Positions 44,505 through 56,447 are shown, counted from the stretch's first letter. The stretch is DNA of 64,000 nucleotides from Heterohyrax brucei (GCA_028571685.1 CM053144.1:94332171-94396170), one strand, 5' to 3'. Made by a program: numbers and translations. Notes: generated by a model from the letters alone, not told the origin.

Positions 44505-44781
44505 TTTTAATTTAATATAACTGAGTGAAAATGTACATTCCCTTATAAATTTACATGCCCACCTATATGCAGCTTCCACTGCTCTCCCTGCCAGGTGACA
44601 GCACACTGTTCCTCTCTGCTCCATATGTCTCATCCTCCCAACAGTCTCCTTTTCCCTCCTCTCCACCCACTCTACAGATGCATAGAACCATAAAGTACAC
44701 CCAATACATGGTCATTCTGCATCACCAAGTCCAATCAATTCCTGTCTGAAGAGTGGACCTTTACTATGATTTATGGGCAAG
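44505..44781 (-). mobile_element. 277-bp L1 3' end with 19-bp TSD
   Basis: TTTTAATTTAATATAACTGAG tail side, then the 3' UTR, ending ACTATGATTTATGGGCAAG. An exact duplication CAAACTAACACACAATTTT (44486-44504 and 44782-44800) flanks it. A young-subfamily 3' stub inserted in the ERVL LTR. Confidence 0.95.
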
Positions 44782-45492
44782 CAAACTAACACACAATTTT
44801 AAGCATCACACTCCATGCCTTGTCAAGTTGGCCCCTGTATACACCTGAAACCATATAAAATCTATAACGGTCATTATAAAGTCGTACTTGTGACTAACAT
44901 GGCACGACTAAAATGCATACAACCACAAACTCACTAGCCTCATTTACATTTTATGTTTTGTAAGTGAAGAACACAAAAATACTTGATGCACACAGACGAC
45001 AAAGGAATACTCATAGCAGTCACAGTCTTTGTGTCTGCAACTGGTCACATAGTTGTAACCAGTATTTAGAAATACCTGCTTCTACTATGCATACTGTATT
45101 TCCTTTACCCTCAGCAAGAACCTCAAATGATCATAGTTGTATGCCTGGTGGGATGACCCAAACCTTCGTGCCTAAAAGGTCTAGGTTATCAGTAGTAATG
45201 TAGGAATTGGGTTGCTATGGTTTTCCTTTGTTTTCATCACAGGGTGTGGTAGAACTAAGAAACTCCCTAAAAGATCTCTTCTATTCCAGATCTACTCTTA
45301 TTTACCTCTATTATGTAGTATCATTCAGATTTCCCCTTGGTAATCAAGATTAATTGTATCAGTCAATATGGTAACTCCCTTCTTTGCCTGTTGATCCAGA
45401 ATCATGAAGAGCCCAAAGTGGCTAGATAGTATTCTTAACTTACAGTTCAGTGGAATCAGTGATGTTTGTCATGATAGGAGCATTCCTCCTTT

Positions 45493-46393
45493 TTAGATTA
45501 AGACACTTAGACTTCCAGAGCATACGGTTATAGAAAGAGGAGGCAGAATTTTTAGAGGGGCATCCATAGGGTTAATAGTGAGCAATGCCACTCCCATCTC
45601 CGACTCTTGATTCCTGGAACTGTGAATCATGGCTTTGGAAGAAACAGCACCGTTTTTATATGCTGCTTTAGAGTATATACAATCTCCTGGAGAACAATGT
45701 TCTAGCACCGAAAAGTATTGCCACCTATTCCATACCACAATTGTCTTTAGGAGGTCATTCCATTGTTCTGTCAAGCCAGCTGCTTCAAGATGATGGTGAA
45801 CATTGTAAGGCTAATTAATTCCTTGAGTGCAGGCCCATTGTCTTCCCTCATTTCCTGTGAAGTAAGTCCGTTTGTTTAAGGCAATGATGTACAGGATACC
45901 GTGTGGTGGTAGGACATTGATGAGTCCATGGATGGTAGTTTTGGCAGAGGCATTACATGCAGCACGGGAGAATAAAAATTGTATTCAAAGTAAATGTCCA
46001 TCCTCATAAAAGTGAAATGCTGCCCTTTCTATGATAGTAGTGGTCCAGTATAATCAACCTGCCACTAAATTGCTGACTGCACACCTCAAGGATTGATAGC
46101 AGATCAGGGACTCAGTACTAGTCTCTGCTGCTGACAGATGGAGCACTCAGCAGAGGCTGTACGAAGTTGATCTGGGTGAGTAGATGTCCGTGTTGCTGAG
46201 CACATGCGTAACCTTGATCCTTGCTACCATGGCCACTTCTTTCAAGAGCTCCTTGGGAAATGATAGGAGTGGCTAGGAAAAGAGAATGACTAGTTTCCAC
46301 AGAATATATTATCCTATTCACTTGATTGTTAAAAGTCTCCAGAGCTGAGGTCAACCTTTGGTGAAAGTTTGTATGAGACACAAATATTTCCAC
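45493..46393 (-). pseudogene. ERVL integrase remnant
   Basis: Translated minus-strand pieces show the end of RNase H and the start of integrase (VSHTNFHQR, then RSGHGSKDQGYACAQQHGH, with the zinc-binding histidines). A later C-terminal piece begins TEQWNDLLKT. Frameshifts separate the pieces. Integrase would have joined proviral DNA to the genome; this one is dead. Confidence 0.75.
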
Positions 46394-46477
46394 TTCTCAG
46401 GCCCATTGAGAGCAGTCTCTATGCTTGTTACCCACGCCTCCTTGATACCGATTTTCCAATCATGTTCTTTCCAAGTC

Positions 46478-46660
46478 CTAACTATCCAGCAAAATCATTG
46501 TCACAGCCCATGAATCAGTATACAATTGCACATCTGGCCATTTTTCTTTCCAAGGAAAGTTAACAGCCAGATGCATTGCTGAAAGCTCTGCCCATTGGGA
46601 GAATTTCCCTTCACCACTGTAATTCAGAGATGTCTGAGACAGGGGCTGAAGTTTTGCCAC
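46478..46660 (-). pseudogene. ERVL RNase H remnant
   Basis: A 60-codon open piece with FSQWAELSAMHLAVN and YTDSWAVT, the Glu- and Asp-bearing motifs of retroviral RNase H. It is closed by stops on both sides. Confidence 0.78.
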
Positions 46661-47587
46661 TATTCATTTTCGCCTTCATGAAGTTTATTATCCTCAGTCA
46701 ACTGATCACAGGGAACCCCTGAGATCATAATGCAGCCTGGAAGAAGACTGGAAATGTAACAGAAGTGGAGACTTTGGGCATTTAGGCAACTTTCTCACTT
46801 AACTTACCTATGCCTTCATGTCCTTCTTGGGCCTGTTCTCATATATATCATGTCCACTTAATATCTTAGTGCTGCTGTGCATGTCCAGATTTATGATGCT
46901 GTAAGTCGTACAACATCTGATTCATGATGGGCGATTCAGGCTACATGGTGCCTTGAGGCCTATGGTTAAGTGTTTAGTCTCTAGTAACAGTAACAAGAAA
47001 AAAGTTTCTCCAAAGGAGAGTAATTTTCTACAGAGGATAGCAGAGCTTTGCTCTAAAATCTGCATTGTGATTTACTGATGGAGCCCCCCAAAGACTTCAG
47101 ATAGCATCTCTATCTGCCACGGAATTTCAAGCACCATTGGGTCAGCCAGATCATATGGCCCAAGTACTTGCCCAGCAGCTTGCACTTGTTGCAGAGTTTC
47201 CTCTTAGTCTGAGCCCCACCCCAAACTAGCAGCATTTCCAGTCACTTGATAAATAAGCCAAGAATTACACCCAAATAAGGGATATTTTGCCTACAAAATC
47301 CAAAGAGGCTGACCAGGCATGGCAACTTATTTCTTCTGTAGGAGGAGCTGGATATAATGACTTATCCTTTAATGCAGAAGAAATGCCTCAACATGCCCCA
47401 CAACACTGAACTCTTAAATTTTGCACTGAGGGGGATGGTGCCTGAATTTTTATGAGATTAGTTTTCTACCAGCCAGCTGATATATATTTTACCAATAAAT
47501 CCAGAGTCATTGATGCTTCTTCTTTACTGGGTCCATTCGACATAATGTCGTGAATGTAATGAACCAGTGTGACATCTGTGGAAGGAA

Positions 47588-47742
47588 CAAAAAAACCCAA
47601 ACCCACTGCCGTTGAGTCAATTCTGATGCGTAGTGACCTCACAAAGTAGAACTGCCCCATAGAGTTTCCAAGGAGCACCTGGCAGATTTGCACTGACAGC
47701 CTTTTAGTTAACTGCACTTAACCAGTACAACACCAGGGTTTC
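47588..47742 (-). mobile_element. AfroSINE in ERVL
   Basis: AAAAAACCCAAACCCACTGCCG, then AGAACTGCCCCATAGAGTTTCC, then CAACACCAGGGTTTCC. The ERVL text flanking it is contiguous when the SINE is removed. Confidence 0.93.
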
Positions 47743-48154
47743 CTTGTGGAAGGAAAAGGTGGTCAAAGTCCCTGAGGACTAAATTATGACGTAAGGCTCG
47801 AGAGTTGATATACCAGTGGGGTAGTTCTGTAAAAGTGTGTGGCTGGCCTTGGCAGCTAAAGGCAAACTGCTTGTGGTAGTCCTTCAGTACCTGAATAGAG
47901 AAAATTCGTTGACCATATCAATAGCTACATAACAGGTACTAGGAGATGCATTAATTTTCTCAAGAGATAAAACCACATTTAGAACAGCACCCACAGTTAG
48001 AGTCATCATGCAGTTAAGTTTATGATAATCCACCTATTGCACAAGCCAATAGGTGAGTTGAATGCATCCATCAAGTACTTGGTGGTGGCAGTAACCTCTG
48101 CAATCCCTCCAGGAGTCCAGAATTGTTCTTGGTTGACCATTTTCCTAGGTAGAT

Positions 48155-48372
48155 GAAAAACCAAACCTGTAGCTGTCAAATTGATTCCAACTCATAGTGA
48201 CCCTATAGGATGTGGTAGAACAGCCCAACAGGGTTTCAAAGAGTGGCTGGTGAATTCAAACTGCCAACCTCTTGGTTAGCAGTTGATTTCTTAACCACTG
48301 TACCACAAGAGCTCCTTTATAACCAAAAAAAAAAAACCAAACCCGTTGCCTTTGACTTGTGTCTGACTCACT
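48155..48372 (-). mobile_element. AfroSINE plus a second truncated AfroSINE tail
   Basis: 48155-48317 is a nearly complete reverse copy (AAACCAAACCTGTAGCTGTC to CCACAAGAGCTCC). 48326-48372 is a tail-only copy (AAACCAAACCCGTTGCC, GTCTGACTCACTTGCC). Adjacent same-orientation insertions suggest a preferred target or a partial duplication. Confidence 0.88.
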
Positions 48373-48478
48373 TGCCTTTTCCTAGCATAACAGCCCTTAC
48401 TCATCTTGTCGTTGATGCAACAGGGGGTTCTTCCAGTTGCTGAATGATTTATTCCAATTATGCATTCTACAGCTGAGG

Positions 48479-48531
48479 AAATTACTATAGAATATAGTAA
48501 TTATAGTAATTATAGAAATTACTATAGAATG
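48479..48531. repeat. Short AT palindromic/direct repeat cluster
   Basis: ATTACTATA-GAA-TATAGTAAT is a perfect 9-bp hairpin (48481-48501). TATAGTAAT is repeated and AAATTACTATAGAAT occurs twice (48479 and 48517). Lies inside the ERVL remnant. Confidence 0.9.
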
Positions 48532-49020
48532 GGTTTGTGAACCTATTCAACCCGCTGTAAGATAAACCTAAGCTAAGATTCCGTTGTCAGCCTCACCTCC
48601 GTACGTCCTGACTGACTGGAGGGCCACAGTGACATTGTGGATCTCCTGGAATTATTGTGAATTCGGAGCCAGCATCCAGCAGTTTCCCGAAATCTGATAT
48701 TTATTTTTTACCCAGTGAACAGTTACTTCCATACAAAGCCTTAGATCTCTTTATGGAAGGCTGGGAGAAATATTAGCAGTAACAATTTTTGGCGGTGTGG
48801 TGGGGTCCTTACTCAAGGGACCTAGCCTTCACTTCATTCAAAGGTTTTAGGATCTTCAACTGACTCGTATCTGGGAATTGACTGAGGAGCTATGACTCTT
48901 TACCTAGAATTTTTCTAAATCAAGTAAATATTTATTTGATTTCTCACCTATTTCACTTACAGGGCACCATGACTAAGCAGCTAATGCCATAAGTCTGTAT
49001 GAGTCACTGTTCTGATTACT

Positions 49021-49185
49021 GGAAACCCTGATGGTGTAGTAGGTTAAGTGCTACATCTGCTAACCAAAAGGTCAGCAGTTCAAATCTCCCAGGTACTTCT
49101 TAACACTCTATGGGGCAGTTCTAACCTGACCTCTAGGGTTGCTATGAGTTGGACCTGACTCGACAGCAGTGGTTTTTTTTTTTAT
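49021..49185 (+). mobile_element. AfroSINE
   Basis: GGAAACCCTGATGGTGTAGTAGG, AACCAAAAGGTCAGCAGTTC, GGGTTGCTATGAGTTGGACC, CTGACTCGACAGCAGTGG and a T-rich tail. Opposite orientation to its ERVL host. Confidence 0.94.
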
Positions 49186-49493
49186 TGTTATTGCTTTACT
49201 TCCACTGTCCATTACAGTAACCACTCTCATTTTGTCAGTTGTGTGCTACCACTTGTCCTCTACCACTCTGGGGTCCAATCAGCCTCATTGTAGTTAGACG
49301 TCTTAATTCAGTTGGGGCAGTTTCCACTGTCAAATCTGACTTACATAAAAATGTTATTACAAAAGTGTTTAAGGATGCTGGGGCTCTCCACAAATTTGTT
49401 GTTCACTGTAGTGATAAAAGATATGTCCTTTGGGCACTGCGTATGTGTATCTTTGGGTTTAACCTGACAAATCTACTCTAACATGCCTTTCCC

Positions 49494-50067
49494 TGTGTTA
49501 GCCATCCAGTGTTGCTTTAACAGAAACACCATAGGTGGATAGCTTTAACAAAGAGAAGTTTATTCTTTCACAGCCCGATAGGCCAGAAGTCCGAATTTAG
49601 GGTGCCAGCTCCAGGGGAATACACTGTCTGTTGGCTCTGGAGAAAAGTCCTTGTGTTGCATTGGTCTTTCTTTGGTCTAGCTAGGGGCATTTCAGTGCAG
49701 CAGCCTAAGGTCTGAGGGACATGCTCTGTACCTGGTGCTGTTTGCTTGAGGGTATGAGGTCTCTAACTCTCTACTTGCTTCTCTTTCCTTTTTATCTCAT
49801 ATAAGATAAAAGGATAAAAGGGGGTACAAGCCACACCCCAGGGAAAATTCCTTTACTTTGGGTAAGGGAGGCAACTTGGATAAAGGTGTTACAGTCCCAC
49901 TCTATTCCTCTTTAACACGATCTAATCTTTTCCTGTTAACCACAGGCAGAGATTAGGGTTTACAACACAGGAAAATCACAAATGGAGGACAACCACACAA
50001 TACTTGGAATTATGACCCATCAAAGTATTATTCACATTCTAAAGGGGACACAGTTCAATCCATGCCA
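49494..50067 (-). mobile_element. Solo LTR, MaLR-like family
   Basis: TGTGTTAGCCATCCAGTG to GTTCAATCCATGCCA. An exact 5-bp TTCCC duplication (49489-49493 and 50068-50072). Longest copy of the family here (574 bp): it retains a segment near 49915-49990 (TCTAATCTTTTCCTGTTAACC) missing from most others. Confidence 0.93.
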
Positions 50068-50914
50068 TTCCCTAAACCTTTGGATACCTTCTTCTCAGTA
50101 TACCAAGGCATGACATATCTGGTACTTCATCTTGATTTAGTGTAGGCCACTGTGTAATCCATATTTCAGTGGAAAACAAACAAATAAATATTACACCCTT
50201 TCCTAATCTCTCAAGACAAAATATTGAATGAAGAATCTGTGCTGAGTGGACCCATACCTATAAATTTAGATTGATCCAATTTTGTTTCTTGCACCACTTA
50301 TGACACACCTTTAATATTTATTCCCATACAAATTCCCTTGTTTCTGTTTGTACATGTTAGTAAACCTAAGTTCTTTTGAAATGTGGCTTACCTCCTCCCA
50401 AGTCATATTTTGTACTTTACCTTTTGAGATTCACCTGGACATAAATCTAGTTATGTGTTTAGAAGAAAAAAATGGGTTGCTGGGGTGAGTCCTGGTGACA
50501 CTCGTCAGTGTCTTATAAAGCATCTAGCCTAGGTGGTACCCTAGAGAATGACTCAGAAGCCATTGCACATGATGACTAACACAAAGGCTCTTCAGACACA
50601 GGTAGGGGAATCTCATCAGAAGTAGTGGAGTGGAGATAATGGCTCTACTGGAGAAGGTGGCTTAGTAGACGAAGATGCAGTGATCTCTTTAGATGGAAGT
50701 GTGAGGGCTGTTTTGTTCCAGATACACTAAAACATTTTTAATATAATAACATAGTTTTGATGTGTGGCACAAAGTAGCTACCATTTGTTATTGTGAACCA
50801 TTGGATACAACTTAAATTTTTAGTATAATAGGCTTTAAGTTTTGCAATTTACCACTATGTAGTAAAATGGTTCAGAACTCCATGTTGTACATAAATTAGA
50901 TGTTCATAAAAATA

Positions 50915-50958
50915 GGGTCACCATGAGTCAGATCCAACTCGATGGCACTTGGCTTGGC
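50915..50958 (+). mobile_element. Very short AfroSINE 3'-tail insertion
   Basis: GGGTCACCATGAGTCAGATCC followed by AACTCGATGGCACTTGGC and TTGGC, in otherwise unassigned DNA. Flanks AATAG/AATAT give no clear duplication. Confidence 0.75.
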
Positions 50959-51214
50959 AATATGGGGACTGCCTGTATAGCAGATAACAAGCTGCAAATT
51001 TCAGCTACTCGTCATTAGAAAAAATATATGTACTTATGTATACACAAGCATATTTGTTTATATCCTTTGATAAAGTGTAAGTAATGAAAATTTTGGATAT
51101 CTAAAAACTGAAGTGGCATATACTTTGTGGAATCTGGGAGAAAAAGAGATTGTTTTATGCATATCTGTCTTGTCTTTTGAACTCCAATGATTTAAAGTTT
51201 GTTTTTCCCCTCAG

Positions 51215-51628
51215 TGAAGCCTAGAGATAATAGCCATGTATTTGGGTTTAGCCAGACTGTCCAGCTGGATGTGGGTTAAGTTCTGTATCCCATGGAATGA
51301 ACACCCTAGCATCTTCTCAAGCTCTCTTCAGTTGAGAATTCATGTAAACGTGGGCTATGTAAACAAGAGACTCAGCCACAATGGCACTTGTGGTCTCTTA
51401 TTCTCAGACGGTCACTGTTTAGCAGAAATTTATAATTTTAGCTTTCAAAGACCTCAAGCCCCAAGTATTGGAAATCTTCATAAGTTTTTACCAAAATTTT
51501 TCACTAAAAGAGGAAAGAGAGAAATGAGTTTCCTACTTCATCCCCAGGTTTCAAAGTATGTTATTAGTGTTATCAATAAATCTCTGAGGGCTCCACAGAG
51601 ACCACCACTGCCATCTCAGAGAATATGA
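51215..51628 (+). other. Orphan 130-codon ORF behind a splice-acceptor-like site
   Basis: The longest ATG frame in the window that overlaps no recognised repeat runs 51236-51628. A good acceptor-like tract (GTTTGTTTTTCCCCTCAG) ends at 51214. An in-frame TGA at 51215-51217 means the frame could start only at the 51236 ATG. The protein is mixed in composition (MYLGLARLSSWMWVKF start, RAPQRPPLPSQRI end) with no domain, signal peptide or membrane segment I recognise. It could equally be an exon of a noncoding RNA, an old processed pseudogene fragment, or chance. Confidence 0.2.
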
Positions 51629-52669
51629 CCTACTGGGGGAATTCTCTGGTTTTAAGAAGAAACTTGCATTGAATTTGTAAATACTTTGCACTGTTGGACT
51701 CGTTTTCCAGGTTATCATTTACATTATATATTTTTTTGTAATTAAGTGAAAGCAATTTTTCATGTCCACAAATCTGCAGCAACTTATGCTCATCTTGCCC
51801 AGTGACAGCACGATCCTCCTTTTCATTCTATACTGTGGTACCCTCTTAACAAGTTCCTGTCACCTCCTCTCAACCCTCTTCTCTCCCATCTAGAAAGAGA
51901 CCAGTAGGACAACCTCCTATAAATGCACAGAACCTTAAAGTACTCACACCATATGGTCACATTGTGTCCTCAGGTCGAGTCCATTTTTGTCCAAAGGGTT
52001 GGCCTCAGTAGTGTTTTCTGGTGAGAGGCAGCAGCAAGTCTAGGGGCCATGCTCCCAGGGGATCCTCCAGGCCATCAGACCATCAATTCTGGTCTTTTAG
52101 TAGAGTTCTTGAGTGCACCTCTCTTTTTCTCATGTTGCCACAACTTTGTGTGCCCCACCATGGCTGTCCGGTGTTAGCAGGGCACCATCTGGTTCTTCTG
52201 GTCACAGGTTGATACAGTCTCCCATTTACATGGGTCCTTCTGTCTCCTGAGCTCTTTAATCCTCATGTCTTTGTTGTTCTCAGACATCCTCTCTTCCGGA
52301 TGAGTTGGGACCATTTGGTGTACCTCAGGTGGCAGCTTGTTAGGTTTTAAGAACCCAGATGGCCACTCACCAATATGGGGTGCAGAAGACTCCCTTAGCC
52401 AGAGGCTAGTCATGCCAGTTGGCCTCAGTGTTCACCAAGAGCATGGTCTGAGGCCTCCACACCCACCACTCTATCCTTGCAATATCAGGTTGAGATTGGA
52501 AGAATTTTCAGTTTATGGTGAAGTCAATTTAAATTGATCTGCTTTTAACTGTGTGCTGTCCCTGCTTTCACCTAACTAAATTTCTAAACTTTCTAATCTA
52601 TAGCCAACCCTCTCCAAGGCAGCCATCAAAGAGTATTTTCTTCTGTACATAAATCTAATTTTAAGGCCT

Positions 52670-55600
52670 TATAACAGGTGTCTCATACAATATTTGCCCT
52701 TTTGCTGCTGACTCATTTCACTCATCATAGTATCTTCCAGTTGCAACTAGGTTATGAGATGCTTCCTAAAATCATCGTTGTTCTTTATCATTGTAGTTTT
52801 CCACTGAGCATATATACCATAGTTTGTCCATTCATCTGTTGATGGGCATCTAGGTTGATTCCATCTTTTTCCTGTTGTGTACTGTGCTGCAATCAACATT
52901 CATGTATGTGTGTCTGTTCTTGTGACAGCCTTTGTTTCTGTAGGATATATTCCAAGAAGTGGGATATATTCCAAGCAGTGGGATTACTGGATCAAGTGGT
53001 GTATCTGTTTCTGGCTTTATAAGAACGTGCCAGATTGCTTTCCAGAGAGGCTGTACCATTTTGCAATCCCACCAACAGTGTAGGAGAGTTCTGATCTGTC
53101 CACAGCCTTTCTAACTTTTATTGTTTTGTGTTTTGGGATGATGGCCAACTTTGTTGGGATGAGATGGTATTTCACTGTAGTTTTGATTGGGATTTCTCTA
53201 ATAGCTTATGATCATGAGCATTTCCTCATGTGTCTTTTGCCTGCCTGGATGTCCTCTCCAGTGAAGTGTCTGTCCATCTTCTTTGTCCATCACTTAATTG
53301 GGTTATTTACCTTTTTCTTGCTGATGTTTTGTAGTACTTTGTAGATTATAGAGATCAGACGCTGGTGTGACATGTAACTGCCAAGTATTTTTGCCCTTTC
53401 TGTAAGTGGCCTTTCAGGTCTTTCAGTGGTCTTTGGATGAGCTAAAGTGTTTAATTCTCAGTAGTTCCCATTCATCTATTTTCTCTTGATTGTGTTTTGT
53501 CAGATTTTGCTATTTGCATAAGCCGTGTATTAGAACTTCCATTGTTGACCCTATGTTTTCTTCCTTGATCTTCATCATTTTAGGTTTGACATTTAGGTCT
53601 TTGATCCATTTTGAGTTAGTTTTTGTGTAAGGTGTGAGATATGGGTCTTCTATCAGTTTTTTGCAGATGAATATCCAATTTTGCCAACATCATTTGTTAA
53701 AGAGACTGTTTTTACCCCAGTTTAAAACCTTTGGGCCTTTGCTGAATATCAACTGATCATAAGAGGATGGTGGCATCTCTGGGGTCTCAACTCTGTTCCA
53801 TTGGTCTGTATGTCTCTTTTTGTATCAGTACCAGGCTGTTTTGACTACTGTGACAGTGTAATAGGTTCTAAGGTCAGATAGTGTAAGGCCTCCCACTGTG
53901 TTCCTCTTCTTCATGCTTTATTTATCTGGGGTTCCTTCCCTTTCCAAAGTTGGTGATTTGTTTCTCCATCTCTTTAAAAAATGACACTGGAATATGTATT
54001 GGGATTGCGTTTTATATGTTGATTGCTTTGGGGAAAATAGACGCTTTCACAATGTTAAGTTTTCCTATTCATGAGCAGGATAGGTTTCTCCATTTATCTA
54101 AGTCTCTTTTGGTTTCTTGCACTATGGTCTCATAGTTCTCTTTGTATAGGTCTTTTGCTTCTCTAGTTAGATTTATTCCTAGGTATTTTGTCTTCTTGGG
54201 AGCTGTAGTAAATGGTATTGATTTCGTAATCTCTTCTTTGGTGATCTCTTTGTTGGTGTAAAGAAATCCTACTGATTTACTTATGTTTGTCTTATATCCT
54301 GATACTTTGCTGCTTGAGTTAGTTCCAGTAGTCTACTTATGAATTCTTTAGGATTCTCTGCATATGGGATCATATCATCTGCAAATAGAGAGATTTTTAC
54401 TTCTTCTTTGCTGATGTGGATGTTGTTTGTTTCTTTGTCTTGTCTAATTGCTCTGGCCAGAATATCTAGAACAGTGTTGAATAAAAGTGGTGAGAGTGGA
54501 CATACTTGTCTAGATAATATCCTCAAGGGGCATTCTTTCAGTCTCTCTCCATTCAGGTTGATGTAGGCAGTTGGCTTTGCATAGGTGCCCCTTATTGCAT
54601 TCAGGAATTTCCCCTCTATTCCTATTTTGCTGAGAATTTTTAGCATGAATGAGTGTTGGACTTTGTCAAATGCCTTTTCTTCCTCAGTTGATAAAATCAG
54701 ATGATTCTTATTCTTTGTGTTGTTTATGTGGTTGATCACACTAATTGTTTTTCAGATGTCAAACCAGCCTTGCATCCTGGTATGAATCCCACTTGGTCAT
54801 TATGAATTATTGTTTTGATATGTTGTTGAATTCTATTGGCAAGGATTTTGTTGAAGATTTTTGCATGTAGGTTCATGAGTAATTTGGGTTTGTAATTTTC
54901 CTTTTTTTGTAGGATCTTTTCCTGGCTTTGGTATCAGGGTTATGCTGGCTTCATAGAATGAATTTGAGAGTATTCTATCCCTTTCTATGGTATGAAATAT
55001 CCTCAGTAATACTGGAGTTAACTCCTCTCTAAAAATTTGGTAGAATTCTCTGATGAAGCTATCTGGGCTATGATTTTTTTTGGGTGGTAGTTTTTTGATG
55101 ATGTTTTCCAATCTCTTCCTTTGTGATGGGTTTCTTAAGTTATTCTACTTCTCCTTGTTATAATTTTTGTAGGTGGTATGAATTTAGAAATTTGTTGATT
55201 TCCTCTAGATTTTCAAATCTGTTAGAGTACAGTCTTTCACGGTATTCTGTTACAATAGTTTTGATTTCAGTTGGATCTCTTGTGACGTCCCCTATCTCAT
55301 TTGCTATTTGGGTTATTTCTTTCCTGTTTTTCTTTTATAAGTTTAGCCAATGATTTATAAATTTTGTTGATCATTTCAAAGAACCAAATTTTTGTTTTGT
55401 TAATATTTTTAGTTGTTCTTCTCTAATTCACGCAGTTCAGCACTAATATTTATTACCAGCTTTCTTCTGCTTCCTGAGGGATTCCTCTGCTGCTCTCTTT
55501 CTAGTTGTTCAAGCTGTAGGGGTAATTCATTGGTTTGGACCCTTTCTTCATTCCAGATGTGTGCATTTATAGAGATAGATTGACCTCTGAGTACTGCTTT

Positions 55601-56447
55601 TGCTGTATCCCATTGGTTCTGGTGCAGCATGTTTTCATTCTCATTTGATTCCATAAATTTCTTTATTTCATCTTTGATTTCTTCTGTAATCCATGGATTT
55701 TTGAGCAAAGTGTTGTTCAGTTCCCATGAATTCGAATTTCTCCCTGTATTTTTTCTGCTAATGATTTCAAGTTTTATGGCTTTATGATCTGAGAAGATGC
55801 TTTGCAACAATTAATAGTATGAATTTTGTTGAGACTTATTTTATGTCCTAACACATGGTCTATTCTGGAAAATGTTCCATGTACATTACAGAAGAAGGTG
55901 TACTTAACTGTTGATGGGTAAAAAGTTCTTTGTATGTCAGTGATGTCTAGTTGGTTAATGGTCACAATACGATCTCCCATATCTTTACTGAGCTTTTTTT
56001 CTGGATGATCTGTCCATTGATGAAAGTGGAGCATTGAATTCTCCAACTGTTATTATGGAGTGATCTATCTCATTTGTCAATTTTGTCAGTGTTTGATGTA
56101 TTTAGATGTTTTGCTATTGGTGCATAAATATTTAATATTGTTATGTCATGCTAATGTATTGAAACTTCAGCAATAGATAGTAATCATCCTTGTCCACAAT
56201 GGTAGATTTTACATTAAAGCCTATTTTATTTGAGATTAGTATTGCCACTCCTTTGTATGTTGTTGGTTTGGTATATATTTTTCCATCGTTTGGTTTTTAG
56301 TTTGTTCATATCTGTGGGTCTAAGGTGTGTTTCCTGTGAGCAACATGTAGACGGATCATGTCTATTGATCCAGGATGTCACTCATTGTCTCTTTATTGGA
56401 GTGTTCAGTCCTTTTATATTCAGTGTAATTATTGATAGATATGTGTT
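52670..56447 (-). pseudogene. L1 ORF2 remnant
   Basis: Recognisable open pieces in the correct order: 55774-56046 and 55409-55810 (endonuclease to linker), 54833-55111 ([15 protein letters not shown]), 54281-54739 ([14 protein letters not shown] and [11 protein letters not shown], the RT active-site motif in its usual FADD form) and 52850-53059 (C-terminal [11 protein letters not shown]). Frames are split by shifts and stops, so it has been dead for a long time. Confidence 0.92.

Larger units (their letters stand above)
39767..44810 (-). mobile_element. ERVL 3' LTR (minus strand), blown apart by insertions
   Basis: Antisense LTR pieces: 39767-39856 (CTTAGGCTGGGATTTCTAAAG and a TG run), 43951-44504 (TG run, GAGAGAGAGATTTATCTGAAAG, AGAAGCTGGCAAGTCCC, ending GAATCATGGCCCACC) and 44801-44810 (AAGCATCACA). 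The two TG tracts suggest that the MaLR-like block 39857-43950 went into the TG run. A later L1 tail went into 44505. The LTR is followed at 44811 by ERVL internal sequence in the same orientation, so it is the 3' LTR. Confidence 0.65.
44811..50740 (-). mobile_element. ERVL-type endogenous retrovirus internal region, decayed
   Basis: Antisense gag-pol remnant next to its 3' LTR. From right to left the order is gag-like text (about 50400-50740, weakest), reverse transcriptase (about 46700-49000), RNase H, integrase, then a downstream region (45100-45490) where ERVL elements carry a dUTPase. No env was seen, as is typical of ERVL. It is cut by AfroSINEs at 47588, 48155, 48326 and 49021 and by an LTR at 49494. 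All frames are broken and no 5' LTR was found. The gag end is inferred from position more than from motifs. Confidence 0.7.

Noticed and set aside
45493..46660. A domesticated ERVL pol gene
   Set aside because: RNase H and integrase pieces are in different frames with several stops, so no selection-preserved ORF is visible.
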